Positions 20,701 to 27,857 of a stretch of DNA of 64,000 bases are shown piece after piece. The position numbers were made by a program, and so were the translations under genes. Source of the DNA: Candidatus Electryonea clarkiae. Lineage in GTDB: Bacteria > Electryoneota > Electryoneia > Electryoneales > Electryoneaceae. Position 1 is the stretch's first letter, and the number at the start of each line of letters is the position of its first letter. The notes beneath the pieces are model-generated. The model was not told the origin of the DNA. It made no database searches and saw only the letters and a program-made list of their open reading frames with translations. The DNA lies in the NCBI GenBank assembly GCA_030765455.1, contig JAVCCM010000051.1:21909-85908 (forward strand), in the 5' to 3' direction.

Positions 20701-22833
20701 AAGCCGCAAATCCTCGGGAAATTCATTATCAATAAAAAATTCAGTTGTATTTGAATAGACAGTGTCAAACTCAATCTCAATATGGCTGGTGTTTGCTATG
20801 ATTATTGTATCATGGCTTGTTGCGTCCGATGTAATAATTCCCATGTTCATCAAGGCTGGTTCGAGAGTATATGTCATCGGCTCGCCAATACCACGGAAAA
20901 ATCCGGATTCAACATGGACTCCATCAGGATCATCGCTTTCGATACTCAGGTCCGCCACAAAATTGGCGGCATGATCAGGAAGGAAAGTTACCTGAATATC
21001 CCAGGTACCATCCGGTGCGATTGTATAAGGAACGTTAGCGTCTTCCAGTCTGAAGACACCGGGATTGGAAGAGCTGACATTGCTTATCTCCAGGTCAACT
21101 TCGCCTGTGTTGCTTAGGATGAAAGAATCAATTTGTGTTGAATCGGAAAATCCAACCCACTCCCAATCAAGATCCCCGGTTTCGACTACGAGGTCGGGAT
21201 TATCAACCAAAGCCGTGAAGAAACCAGTTGTACGTTCAGTAAATATTGTTCTTAATCCATTCTCTTCGTTGGGATCTGACCAGTCAACATTTAAGATTGC
21301 TGTAAATTCCGGATCTTCTTCAGTAGGAGTGAAGGAGACAGGTACTTCCAATGAATCATCGTCGTCAAGGATAACCGGATCTGTGAAATCAAGATTAAGC
21401 ACTGAAGGCTCTGAACTTCTTACGTTCTCTATTCTTACCTCAAAAGTACTCAGGTTAGTGATTGTTATCGTATCCCTGTAAACCTCGCCGATCTTCACTG
21501 TACCAAAATCAATCAAATCTTCTAAACCATCAAGCCCCTGCATGAGGTTCTCAAACTGAAGTATTGGCGATGAAATTGTAGTATCTCCAGCCACATCAAC
21601 CACTTCAACTGTGATAGTCATATCATGTGTACCTTCACCAAGGTCAGTCACATGGTGCCAGCGCCAGAAAACATCGAAGTTGAGTTCATACCGGTTCAAG
21701 TTATCGTTAAATGAAATAAGGGTTGTGTCACCAAGGATGGGATGTATGGGATCATAACTAAAATAATATATTGAATCATTATATTCTGTTGATGCGTAAA
21801 TATTAATGGCTGAAAGATATTTTATATTATCACTAACGGCATCATCGTCGGTAATTTCTACATGGAATGCCAGTGTATCAGAAAAGGCAGTTCCAGACTC
21901 TATTCCATCGCCTTGAAGACTTATACTCGCCCGGTCAAGGTCAAAAATGGGAACATATTTGTCTTCTCTAAAGTTTCCAAGAATGTCACCGACTCGTATC
22001 ATCACATTTTCGGTCTGGCTCAATATCTCTGTCATATCCGAAAGAACTGAAAAGTCAAGCTCAAACGCTATAAAATCCGCTGAATCTTCAAGTAGATCAC
22101 CGGGAACAGCCAAATTTTCGAGCCAATTCCCCAGCTCAATTTCTCTGAATCTCAGCTCTGATAGTTCTCTGTCCTCGTCATCAAGAAAAACTAGGTATGC
22201 TAAGTCTGCATCTACACCTACACCGGGATAAAGGGCAGGCATCTTGGGGGAGGATTGTGAATAACCATCCAGTGCTACCAGGGTAATCGTGTGCTCTACT
22301 CCTAATGCCCATCGTGCTCTTTCCATCGGATTAGGCCAGACTTCCCTTGCATCGGATGTTATCCAGGGTGCGCGGGTATCAATTGTCGCAGGAAGTGCAG
22401 CAGAACTATCACTATTATCAAAATTATCAATCCAAAACGCTCTCAGGCTGAAATCGCCACCCGTCTTGTTATGATGTAATTCCAGCATGGCTGCAAGTAA
22501 TGTGTCTGTTTCGAGGATCTGTTGCAGAGGGCTTATGAGCGTATCTGACACATTTGCATCAGAATTAATCTGATAAAGAGCTTGAAGCTTAGCACTGGCT
22601 GATCCGAATACTTCGGAAAACCTGATATACATTCGGGCAGGCTGTCCAACCCAGATTGTGCCGTCAACTTCCAGGACACCTATACTGTCCTGTACCGGGA
22701 TGTTGGGATTGGTTGGGTCAAGGGGATTATTAACTTCCCGTTCAGGCAGCAGTTTGTCGCAGGAAAGTGTGATTAAAATCAACGCCGCTAAGACGAATAA
22801 TATTAGACCGGTTTTTCCGTTCTTCGAATACAT
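8779..22833 (-). CDS. Giant repeat lipoprotein (choice-of-anchor D / HYDIN-like repeats), 4684 residues
   Basis: The N-terminus MYSKNGKTGLILFVLAALIL continues ITLSC, a lipobox, so this should be a lipoprotein carried to the outer membrane or surface. Residues 30-440 are a unique acidic region with Ig-like features. From about residue 440 to the end I count 38 beta-sandwich repeats of 100-125 residues. Each reads roughly FGxVxVDxxxxxxFxIxNxGxxDLTVTxI, then an exposed SSxGAF segment, then a FSPxxxxxYxGTLTI strand, then DYFTGTG. The first dozen repeats are highly divergent and the last dozen nearly identical. Repeat 3 carries a basic insert of about 85 residues. The protein stops abruptly in the linker after repeat 38 and has no T9SS sorting domain. 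ATG at 22833 has GGTGGAGG just upstream. Likely an adhesin or surface fibre; function inferred from architecture only. Confidence 0.92.
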   Translation of the reverse strand: MYSKNGKTGLILFVLAALILITLSCDKLLPEREVNNPLDPTNPNIPVQDSIGVLEVDGTIWVGQPARMYIRFSEVFGSASAKLQALYQINSDANVSDTLISPLQQILETDTLLAAMLELHHNKTGGDFSLRAFWIDNFDNSDSSAALPATIDTRAPWITSDAREVWPNPMERARWALGVEHTITLVALDGYSQSSPKMPALYPGVGVDADLAYLVFLDDEDRELSELRFREIELGNWLENLAVPGDLLEDSADFIAFELDFSVLSDMTEILSQTENVMIRVGDILGNFREDKYVPIFDLDRASISLQGDGIESGTAFSDTLAFHVEITDDDAVSDNIKYLSAINIYASTEYNDSIYYFSYDPIHPILGDTTLISFNDNLNRYELNFDVFWRWHHVTDLGEGTHDMTITVEVVDVAGDTTISSPILQFENLMQGLDGLEDLIDFGTVKIGEVYRDTITITNLSTFEVRIENVRSSEPSVLNLDFTDPVILDDDDSLEVPVSFTPTEEDPEFTAILNVDWSDPNEENGLRTIFTERTTGFFTALVDNPDLVVETGDLDWEWVGFSDSTQIDSFILSNTGEVDLEISNVSSSNPGVFRLEDANVPYTIAPDGTWDIQVTFLPDHAANFVADLSIESDDPDGVHVESGFFRGIGEPMTYTLEPALMNMGIITSDATSHDTIIIANTSHIEIEFDTVYSNTTEFFIDNEFPEDLRLDPLIDGDDPDYIELPVEFHSPDDGAYIGDLIVQWDDFPLMTGGSNGDNSLFNAKPRSSARNTKITATRKSDNRKLSISNSKRTDRKRRGPAIQKQSRDGINRLSGQQRKQRPTALEMIREAGGINDGFELDETGMDTHTNYFTGIVGSPEVVFHPTLVNFEVIEVNATGLDSFEIENQSNNILNVDSILFDDPHFVLTGEYDFELQPNTSQVCYVEFTPTEPITYRGTIQLILDNPPDTTEEIPYLSGIGGESRMELSPTLLSFGVVDVGATDTIRFVIQNEGRWPLQVNSFDVEVDTSVVDTNGWAANGLFIADIFDREVIAMPQIIGVDEESNSIYVAFVPPRDTDFAAQLIIDSNDPASPHTLDFFTGTGARGHYRFDPTILSYGVVERGIESPELTFWMYNSGLDLLEVGGMSSDDGLGIFTITSEHVDPFEIPANDSTQVSATFTPPGAHDYTANLEFDEVSIPFFSGTGGFPRIGLTPASYNYGVVAIHENETHTFRITNNGLTNLVLDDITSNDPVLLEVDWAGEETVLPQAFFDFDATFSPLVRGVHNFDLIISYNTFEELTVDDYFSGFGGSGLINLSPGLLGFGLQSANTFRIETFTIINEGETDLDITGFAISDNDEDNIIFDFVGDPGTPTIPSEGSVDIDIIFSPANPVDYTGTVTISSDHPGVEEIELNLTGTGSSARMRLSPLQLSYGSVEVDEDSIRTFVIYNDGEQVDLEIIEILTGDPDIFVIVDPDIEDIPPGESSDPIEVRFQPDDDRQYVENLFINTNANDIDIPFFTGTGGIPVIGLEPTMLDFGLVAFRFGNNRTLSFDIANNGAVEVTLDSLVSNHVSFVPNDNAFPIDMDAGESREINATFTPIELGVHQATLTIYSEDLDDPYVVNYFTGLGGIGEISVTPGNLNYGIIELREDDTDYFRIHNRGAVDVSILNFASSNPDIFQIVGYDFPIDIAADDSFRVNVTFEPEDAENYFGHLEISSDWGDETYQNFFTGTGGEPHIDLRPALINFGSVEVGDDETRNFELWNDGTYELVVDNMTTGHDDFTITTVTEFTLPVGEYRTIFVDFEPSLPQLYAVDLTIDVVSQTYDDYTVEFLYGSGAEAIADVDPHVVDFGEVVVGESSTESFEVQNDGTVALTVTAITLNNEVYEVLTATPFTVQPEATYQVNVEFTPPFSGTYLADLSIQSNDPDSPLEILEFCTGLGWASEIEIDPEDGVLDYGNVDIDSTEEMTFDVINHGNATLSVTSIVISGDDPDYFTVDGPTSFDITAGGTNTVTIEFNPLDPVDYFADLTINCDDPNNPTIEFDDNLIGTGWGPVIVIDPDSDIPYGNVLVDRDSTRSFDIENNGNEDFTVTDVYSSEGVFEVVNGTEFTLVAGGDPRTVNITFSPLARQFHSGELTIASDEIDDLVYDNYFSGTGRQPVISLDPEQEVNFGDVLVDRDSTMEFDIVNDGDWTYSVTNITSSEGAFTITSDTEFSLPAHNSETIEVMFSPTATQDYAGTLTIESDEIADEITVDFFVGTGRQPDITILPDPQLDYGDVLVDRDSSRSFTITNQGDWDLTITDISSFDGAYAITSDTAIVVESDGGRQTVHVLFSPLVAREFPSTLTVVSDEIADIVMDDFFTGFGRIPEISLDPDPFLSFGDVLVDRDSTSSFVITNGGDWDFNVTDITSSENGYTILGETDFTVTADGGEHEVSVRFSPTVQQEYLGILTIQSIEIADIVIGDDEGEDEYFFGTGRIPVISLDPDVVLPFDVVLVDTDSTLSFDVENTGDWDFTVSDITFTNDAFTIVPSSDSAFIVGALETFTVDVMFSPLASQDYTGSMTIISDEIADIDRVDYFEGEGRQPVISLDPVDALAFDIVLVGVDSTVSFDIINDGNANYTVTDVTSSEGVFTVTNGTSFTVTPNDTHTVNIEFSPVAATDYLGTLTIESVEIVDIVETDYFTGTGTQPDISLDPVSELAFDSVLVDTDSTLSFDITNGGDANFTVEDINSSEGAFTFESDTAFVVGPGETVTVDVMFSPTVRQVYAGDLTIVSVEIDDIVMDDYFTGDGRQPVISFDPVDLAFGEELVDFDHDLSFDIVNDGNANLTVTSITSDEGTFTITNGTDFTVSPYTSHTVDIRFSPLASQAYSGTLTIVSTEIADIVEADYFTGTGIQPVIALDPVDEVSFGSVLVSTNGIATFDINNSGDADLTVTDVTSSDDAFTITSGTAFTVTAGGSEEVTVWFSPTAAQAYTGTLTIVSDEIDDIVEADYFTGTGIEPVITLDPLNEVDFGDVLVDFNGNATFDIDNTGDADFTVYDVASSDGAFSVTNGTVFTVDANSSRTVNVRFSPTAAGDYTGTLTITSEEIDDIVEVDYFVGTGIEPVITLNPLNELAFGDELVDFSNTLSFDIDNNGDADYTVTSVTSSEGVFTITNGTAFVVSAGGSHTVDVLFSPTVAQDYTGTLTIVGDELVDDIVETDYFTGTGVQPEITLDPLLVDGGLAFGYVLINTESDVSTFDIVNGGDADLTITDMTSSEDAFVIDYDFDVDGDITVPANTGTVTIDVTFNPTAIQDYTGTLTIVSDELVDDIVETDYFTGTGAEPVIVVDPLLVDGGLEFGGVEVDTDDELTFDIVNSGFADLTITSLTSTGAFVITPGYETTVPANDGDTDGFVTITVTFGPTVGGGQTYAGTLTIDSEELTDIVETDYFTGTGTGGTPGISVSPLLGDGGLAFGDVAVDTDDELTFDIVNSGNTDLTITSITTTGEFVITPGYTTTVPANNGAVDGSVTVTVTFSPTVGGGRTFAGTLTIDSEELDDIVETDYFTGTGTGGAVDIALTPLLADGGLEFGDQAVDTDEELTFDIVNSGNADLTITSITSTIGDGADAFVITPGYETTVLANDGTGDGSVTITVTFSPIVGGGQTYAGTLTIDSEEIADIVETDYFTGTGTGGTPDIVLSPLLADGGLEFGDQAVDTDEELTFDIVNSGNTDLTITSITSSDGAFVITPGYTTTVPANDGSVTITATFSPIVGGGQTYAGTLTIDSEELTDIVETDYFTGTGTGGSAVIALTPLLADGGLEFGDQAVDTDEELTFDIVNSGNADLTITSITSSIGDGADAFVITPGYTTTVPANDGVDDGTVTVTVTFSPTVGGGQTYAGTLTIDSEELVDIVETDYFTGTGTGGSPVITLTPLLADGGLEFGDQAVDTDEELTFDIVNIGNADLTITTITSTIGDGADAFVITPGYETTVPANDGVDDGTVTITVTFSPTVGGGRTYAGTLTIDSEEIADIVETDYFTGTGTGGAAAAVLDPDLNLDFGAVGVDVTSPLSFTIENTGNADLHVTDITAVDDDGDGVFVPQTTTVTVLAGDTETINVDFTPIAAVDYDGILTIVSTELDDIVRGATDDGYFTGTGTGTPDIALSPLLADGGLEFGDVAVDTDLELTFDIVNSGTGDLTITSITSSDDAFVITPGYTTTVPANDGADDGSVTVTVTFSPTVGGGRTFAGTLTIDSEELVDIVETDYFTGTGTGGSPTIALSPLLVDGGLEFGDQAVDTDEELTFDIVNSGNADLTITTITSTIGDGADAFVITPGYETTVPANDGVDDGSVTITVTFSPTVGGGRTYAGTLTVDSEELIDIVETDYFTGAGTGGAAAAVLNPDLNLDYGEVEVDATSPLSFTIENTGNADLHVTNITAVDDDGDDVFVPQVTTETVLAGATETINVDFTPIATVDYDGILTIVSTELDDIVRGVTDDGYFTGIGTGTPIIALSPLLGDGGLAFGDIAVDTDDEQTFDIVNSGNADLTITSITSSDGAFVITPGYTTTVSANDGAVDGSVTITVTFSPTVGGGREYDGTLTIDSEELIDVVETDYFTGNGTGGAAAATLTPDLNLDFGTVTIGEDLTLSFTIENTGNADLHVSDITSSDGVYVPDVTTPLVLAGETETINVTFTPLAAQVYPATLTISSVELADIERVGYFTGTGQEP
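8785..21510 (-). repeat. In-gene tandem array of about 38 HYDIN-like units (300-375 bp each)
   Basis: Nucleotide repetition is obvious in the 3' third of the giant gene. The phrase encoding DYFTGTG, and the one encoding DGGLEFGDQAVDTDEELTFD, recur with only a few base changes between about 9,100 and 12,950. Units toward the start of the gene share only the protein-level pattern. Two subtypes alternate at the 3' end: one beginning PLLxDGGLxFG and one beginning with an alanine run and then DPDLNLDFG. Confidence 0.9.
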
Positions 22834-23004
22834 ATTTCCTCCACCTTACAATGGCTGAGAAGTGATCTTCAAGCATAATATTGATACAGGCTGATCTGAT
22901 TAATAGCCTGATCAACTAACAATTAACTGGAATGACAAATGCCATTCGAATCAAGTGCAACGAAGGCAGTACATGGAATCTCTCAACTTCACTTGACTAT
23001 GATA

Positions 23005-23037
23005 TCAAATTAGCCCAGGGCATTATCTCCCCGGGCT
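23005..23037 (-). terminator. Probable terminator after the TolB-like gene
   Basis: On the minus strand AGCCCGGGG (23029-23037) pairs with CCCTGGGCT (23012-23020), nine positions with one mismatch, followed by AATTTGAT. It lies about 27 bases past the stop of the propeller gene. The T-run is weak, so termination may be partial. Confidence 0.45.
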
Positions 23038-23063
23038 GCAAATTAAAAACAAACAATAATTTA

Positions 23064-24788
23064 TTAGCGCCTTGCGCCTCCCGGACCACCGCCACTCTCT
23101 TCGCGATAAATCAAGGTATATTTTCTGCCTGTCTTGGCGAATTTATCTACTATCTGCACATAAAGCATTTTTTGTTCAAAAACATCTGAATAATTCATGG
23201 ATTTAAAGGTATGGAAAATCTTTTTCTTCTGCGTTTCATTCATCTCATAGATCATTTCTTCCGACGCCATTGCCGGTTCCATCAGCTCGACTTCCGCTTC
23301 AATTACCTGGGCTTCCATCATCTCACCTTCGGAAATATTTCTCGCTTCTTCCTCGCCCTCAAGCAGCGCCTTTCCAGTGAATTTTGCGCTGTAAACACGA
23401 GCGGTCACGACATCCTGGATATCACGTTCGGTGGGGACATATTCCTCGATCTTAGTTTTATATATCGCCCAGCGTTTTGTGTGAAATGAAGCATAGAACA
23501 GGGTTGATCCTTCACGATGAAGCTGTTCGTTGAAACTGGTCTCTTTCCACGGGATCAAGGTTGATCCTTTATCATTATAGGTAGAGAAATATATTGGCGC
23601 TTTTTTCTGGCTGTTTTGAGGATAAATTACCTGCTCAGAATTCGGCAGCCAGACGAGTTTTGAGAGAAATGTCTGTTTGCGGGGGCTATAAGCGTCTTTG
23701 GTCATCACCCTTGTTTCATTGGAATTGATATTAACCGAATGAATTTCAGAGTTTGAATAATAAGCGATTGAGTTTCCATTAGGCGACCAGGTAGGAAAGA
23801 TATCAGGTGAAGTCAGGTTGAATACCGGTACCTCTTCTTCCTGCGCTTCGAGATCTAATGTTACAATTGAAAATGTGCCGTCTTCATCACGCACGTAGCT
23901 GAGAATATTTTCACTTGGATGGAAATCGGGAGAAAAAGTTGGATCACCCTCGGGATCGATTATATACGTTCTCCACGTCTTCAAATCAACATAGCGAACG
24001 CGATATGTTCCACCTTCATCACTGCAATATGCAAAGTATTGATTGTTGGTCGAGAATACCGGTTGAAACTCGTTTGCTTCATCATTAGTTACCTGGTAAT
24101 ATATTACTACCTTCTCTTCACCAAGGGGAAGGGGGAAGAAAAATATGTCCTTCTGATCTCTCTGAATTCCTGTAGCCGCAAGTACCTGACCCGACGCTGA
24201 CCAGCACAAACCGGGATCAAGCGAGAAGTTGTATTTACTGCGAATTTCATCATAAAGACCTGCGTTCTGTGACCATTCCGGGAGTTTTAACTGGATGCTT
24301 TTATCCATATTTGAAATTATTATTGATGATTTTATTGATTCGGATTTGATTTGAGAAAGGTATGCCGCCCAATATCGGTTTGGAGAGAGCATAGGCGAAA
24401 AGAGGAAAGCATTTTGTGCTTTATGCCAAATCTTAATGTCCCCGGTCTGCCAGCGTGGCATCTCAATCAGGTCACTGCTTATCGAAAACTTCCTGACTTC
24501 TTTTTCGCGTCGTTTCTCTATCTCTTTTAAGCCGAATTCAAATGACTTGGCAAATAACTTGATTACCTTCTTGGGACCTTTTCTTTCTGATGGAACGAAA
24601 TATCCCCTTTTGGGTTTTTGAGATATTTCAAGTTCACTAACAGAAGATGACTCCTGTTGTGCAAACGATAGCTGGAAAATAAATAGTGAAAACACTATAG
24701 TCAGGGTTATTGGAAATCGATAATAGTGTTTATCACGACACGAAGAGTGAATTCTGTATATCGAATTTTTCAACCTTCCGTGGATCAT
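23064..24788 (-). CDS. Secreted TolB-like beta-propeller protein
   Basis: The gene encodes 574 residues. A basic N-terminus is followed by a hydrophobic segment (ITLTIVFSLFIFQLSFA) ending before QQES, read as a signal peptide. The middle part, about residues 120-430, holds PD40-type propeller units such as FSTNNQYFAYCSDEGG, FSPDFHPSENILSYVRDEDG and FPTWSPNGNSIAYYS. The C-terminal 120 residues are charged and end in a glycine-rich basic tail (GGGPGGARR). ATG at 24788 has GGAGG about 9 bases upstream. It lies between the cyclase gene and the giant lipoprotein gene, all on the same strand. The propeller is similar in type to the one downstream of the giant gene, suggesting one system. Substrate or partner unknown. 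Confidence 0.87.
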   Translation of the reverse strand: MIHGRLKNSIYRIHSSCRDKHYYRFPITLTIVFSLFIFQLSFAQQESSSVSELEISQKPKRGYFVPSERKGPKKVIKLFAKSFEFGLKEIEKRREKEVRKFSISSDLIEMPRWQTGDIKIWHKAQNAFLFSPMLSPNRYWAAYLSQIKSESIKSSIIISNMDKSIQLKLPEWSQNAGLYDEIRSKYNFSLDPGLCWSASGQVLAATGIQRDQKDIFFFPLPLGEEKVVIYYQVTNDEANEFQPVFSTNNQYFAYCSDEGGTYRVRYVDLKTWRTYIIDPEGDPTFSPDFHPSENILSYVRDEDGTFSIVTLDLEAQEEEVPVFNLTSPDIFPTWSPNGNSIAYYSNSEIHSVNINSNETRVMTKDAYSPRKQTFLSKLVWLPNSEQVIYPQNSQKKAPIYFSTYNDKGSTLIPWKETSFNEQLHREGSTLFYASFHTKRWAIYKTKIEEYVPTERDIQDVVTARVYSAKFTGKALLEGEEEARNISEGEMMEAQVIEAEVELMEPAMASEEMIYEMNETQKKKIFHTFKSMNYSDVFEQKMLYVQIVDKFAKTGRKYTLIYREESGGGPGGARR

Positions 24789-24923
24789 TTTCTCAAACCT
24801 CCGGTTGTCCTGCGTATCCGGTAGAGTAATTAAGCCGGTTTATGCAGAAGTTATTTTATGCTGAACCTGTCGCCAGGCATTTATTCCGCCAAGCTGTGAA
24901 TCAAACCTGACGGCTTGCCAATA

Positions 24924-27554
24924 TTACCTGAGTTTACGCAGAGAAGTTTTCATGATCTTCTCATACGGATTCGGGAACGGTTTTAACGGGTTCCTCGGAT
25001 TTGGAACTTCATGAAATTCATGAACCTTCCATGCCTTTATAGCAAGCTCTTTGAATGAATTGTCTTTGGTTTCCTCGAACAAACGCTGATAGACCATTGC
25101 TTTATAGGCGTGAGCTCCATCGAAGAGCAAATAATATCCTTCGGGCAGTGTTCCCATCTGTTCGAACTCATCAACCGCACCATCAACCAGTCCAATTGTC
25201 TCCCTGAACTTTGCAATCTGTGCTGCCCCGGAAAGACGCTCAGCAGAGAAGAACTCAATCCTTGCAAGTGTATATGTAGCCAATGCTCTATCCAGTGGAT
25301 CACCGCTGTTCTCAGTGACCTGGAGGAGAAATCCACTCGCCTTATCATGTCTTTGTTTGAATATGTTGTCCGGAACCACCTGATCATTCTGAACTTCAAT
25401 TTCTATCAACTGAACGAGAGTCATTGCAACTTTTAACTTCGCCGAAATAAAATCGGGTTCATGGTTAAGTACTTCCCTGTACTGGAGATCCGCTTCATTA
25501 AGCTTCTGAGTAGCGTCCACCGGTGTAATCCCGGCAGACAAAGCGCCGAAAAACAGTTTTTCAGCATTTTTCCAGACTGTTTCGGCTTCTGCTTTAAGGA
25601 AATCGAACTTATGTGATCTCAGTTTTGTATTCACAGCACGGGAAATCATATTCTGTCCCGGCGCTTTAACACCGACGTCAAAATATTTTGATGACGCGGG
25701 GAATTCGATAGGCGCTTTACCGATTAAAACAAAACGACCTGTCCCCTGGCGCTCGAATACCTCTGCCCCTTCGCGATTAGATTCCACGCGAACCACGTTG
25801 AAATCGTCAGCTTCTATCAACTTTTTTGTTTGACCTGGCTTGAAAGCATAGTCATAAGCCTTGGTAAACTCATAATCCCCTGAATTGAACTTCAAGCTGA
25901 ACCTTGTAGATTTTGGCGACACACCAGCAATGGCTATTGTTTTCGCTCCTGATGAGTAGCCGGTACTGGTCTCCTCTGTGCCATCGATGAAAAATTTCAT
26001 TGTCTGTCCGGCAGCAAGCTGAATCGGACGTAGCAGCACTTCCAAACCAAAGGAGGATTTAGAAGGATTGATGTAAGAGATTTCATACTCCATACCGGAC
26101 TGAAGTGTCACCGTCTCTGTTTTCGGTGTATATGACAGTTTCGGATCACTTACATTGATCATTACATCAACTACTTGCATCTTATTCATTTCATACTCAA
26201 AGACCGCTGGTTTATTAGCTTCTATTTTTGGTCCTTTGAGTTTCTCATTATTTACCCTTACAATAACTCCGGCTATACTAGAAACTACTTTGATCATGGC
26301 GGGCTTGATTTTATCAAGCACAAATTCTGCGTTAATATCCTTGCGTTCTCCTTCAGAACATTCAATACCGGATAAAGCGACAGGTGTATCAAATGCCGAA
26401 TGTTTAACCTCAACATTAAACTTTCCGGGATCGACACGCACTTCAACCGGATTGCTTTTACTCGTTCTTCTTCCTGTAGATTCTCCATCGACAAGAATTT
26501 CTGCATCGTCAACGTTGGAAGACACAAGGAGGAAGCCGGGATTAGCTGCCAGCTTTTTCGGATTATAAGTGATAGTCTCTTTCAGTTTCGATGCGTTTAG
26601 TCTAACAGTAAATTCACTGTCCCTGTAACCTTCAGGAGATCTGATTGCTACCCTGTGACGTTTTCCAGCGGGTACGTCTGGGATTTCCAGGCTTTGTCCT
26701 TTTTGAGTGGTGCCTATCTCTTCATTATTCCACATTACTTTTCCGCCTGATACTTTGGCGACGATCTTCACTACACCGAAGAGATCCTTTGCTTCTTCCG
26801 TTGCATCGGCGACCTGTTCCGTTCCAGCTCCCTTTTCTGCAACTGCCGGCTCTTTATCTTTCTGGCTGTTCAAATAAAGGAATCCGGCTACTATTACTAT
26901 TATAACTGCCGCTGCAGCGCTGATTATTACAGGTAGCGGAGATTTTGTTTTTTTGGCTTTGGCTTTAGAAGGACGACCGGACGGCGCCTCCATTTTTGCA
27001 TCTTCTTCACTGATATCAAAATCTTCAGGACTTGGAAGTCCCTTGCCGATTAATGTATAGACCGTTATTGGGCGGCCAACGTTTTTAAAATCTTTGCTGC
27101 CCAGGCATACAGCTTCGATGTCTGGTTTATTTCTAATATCATCATACACACGTTCAGATATGCTAATACCATCGGTGGGAGCTAAAGGCTCAATACGTGA
27201 AGCGACATTTACACCATCACCAAATACATCACCTGCTTCGACTAAAACGTCTCCAACATGGATTCCAATACGTAAATGCAGACCTTCAACAGGATTTTCT
27301 CTAAGCTCTTGCTGGATTTTTATCGCACAATATACTGCTTCTACTGCACTTGGATAACTTGAGATTGATCCGTCACCCATCTCTTTCAACCATTCGCCGT
27401 CAAAATCATGTATAATGGGTTTCAGAATATCACGGTTTTTCTGAATAAGATTAAGGGCTTTTGCCTCGTCTTTTGCCATTATCGCGGTAAAACCTTTAAT
27501 ATCCGTGAACATGATGGCGGCGAGTTTTCTTTTGGGCGATCCTGGTTCTGTCAT
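24924..27554 (-). CDS. Membrane-bound class III adenylate cyclase with PEGA-like and helical sensor region
   Basis: The cytoplasmic cyclase domain covers residues about 8-170. Metal-binding aspartates are D18 (in FTDIKGF) and D61 (in MGDG), K57 is the likely adenine-contact lysine, and N116 and R120 sit in GVNVASRIE. All key residues are present, so an active enzyme making cAMP is expected. A basic linker leads to a single membrane helix (about residues 207-229). Outside the membrane are at least two PEGA-like beta domains (about 255-410, with GxxVxVDGExxG-type turns), further beta repeats, and a C-terminal helical region resembling TPRs from about residue 670. ATG at 27554 follows GAGGAAAAT. 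The layout suggests an envelope sensor coupled to cAMP; the ligand is unknown. Confidence 0.92.
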   Translation of the reverse strand: MTEPGSPKRKLAAIMFTDIKGFTAIMAKDEAKALNLIQKNRDILKPIIHDFDGEWLKEMGDGSISSYPSAVEAVYCAIKIQQELRENPVEGLHLRIGIHVGDVLVEAGDVFGDGVNVASRIEPLAPTDGISISERVYDDIRNKPDIEAVCLGSKDFKNVGRPITVYTLIGKGLPSPEDFDISEEDAKMEAPSGRPSKAKAKKTKSPLPVIISAAAAVIIVIVAGFLYLNSQKDKEPAVAEKGAGTEQVADATEEAKDLFGVVKIVAKVSGGKVMWNNEEIGTTQKGQSLEIPDVPAGKRHRVAIRSPEGYRDSEFTVRLNASKLKETITYNPKKLAANPGFLLVSSNVDDAEILVDGESTGRRTSKSNPVEVRVDPGKFNVEVKHSAFDTPVALSGIECSEGERKDINAEFVLDKIKPAMIKVVSSIAGVIVRVNNEKLKGPKIEANKPAVFEYEMNKMQVVDVMINVSDPKLSYTPKTETVTLQSGMEYEISYINPSKSSFGLEVLLRPIQLAAGQTMKFFIDGTEETSTGYSSGAKTIAIAGVSPKSTRFSLKFNSGDYEFTKAYDYAFKPGQTKKLIEADDFNVVRVESNREGAEVFERQGTGRFVLIGKAPIEFPASSKYFDVGVKAPGQNMISRAVNTKLRSHKFDFLKAEAETVWKNAEKLFFGALSAGITPVDATQKLNEADLQYREVLNHEPDFISAKLKVAMTLVQLIEIEVQNDQVVPDNIFKQRHDKASGFLLQVTENSGDPLDRALATYTLARIEFFSAERLSGAAQIAKFRETIGLVDGAVDEFEQMGTLPEGYYLLFDGAHAYKAMVYQRLFEETKDNSFKELAIKAWKVHEFHEVPNPRNPLKPFPNPYEKIMKTSLRKLR

Positions 27555-27857
27555 ATTTTCCTCGTGGAACTCCTGATGATTTTATAAATTTGACGGTGGG
27601 ACACCGCAAGCAGTAAAAGTAGAATAGTACTATTTGTCCCCTAAGAAATAGTTTTCTTTAAGGTAATGCCGAAAATCTACTGCTTTATAACAGTAAGGTC
27701 AAGCAATTGACTCTTTGAGTGCAATTCTTTTTAATATTCCCAATCAACAATTATTATTTGAATACATTGTTGGAAAGACTCCAAAAGCAAATGTTAAATT
27801 CATTAATTTTCAATGCAAACAGATCAGCATTTGAGTTTATATATCCATTTAACCAGA

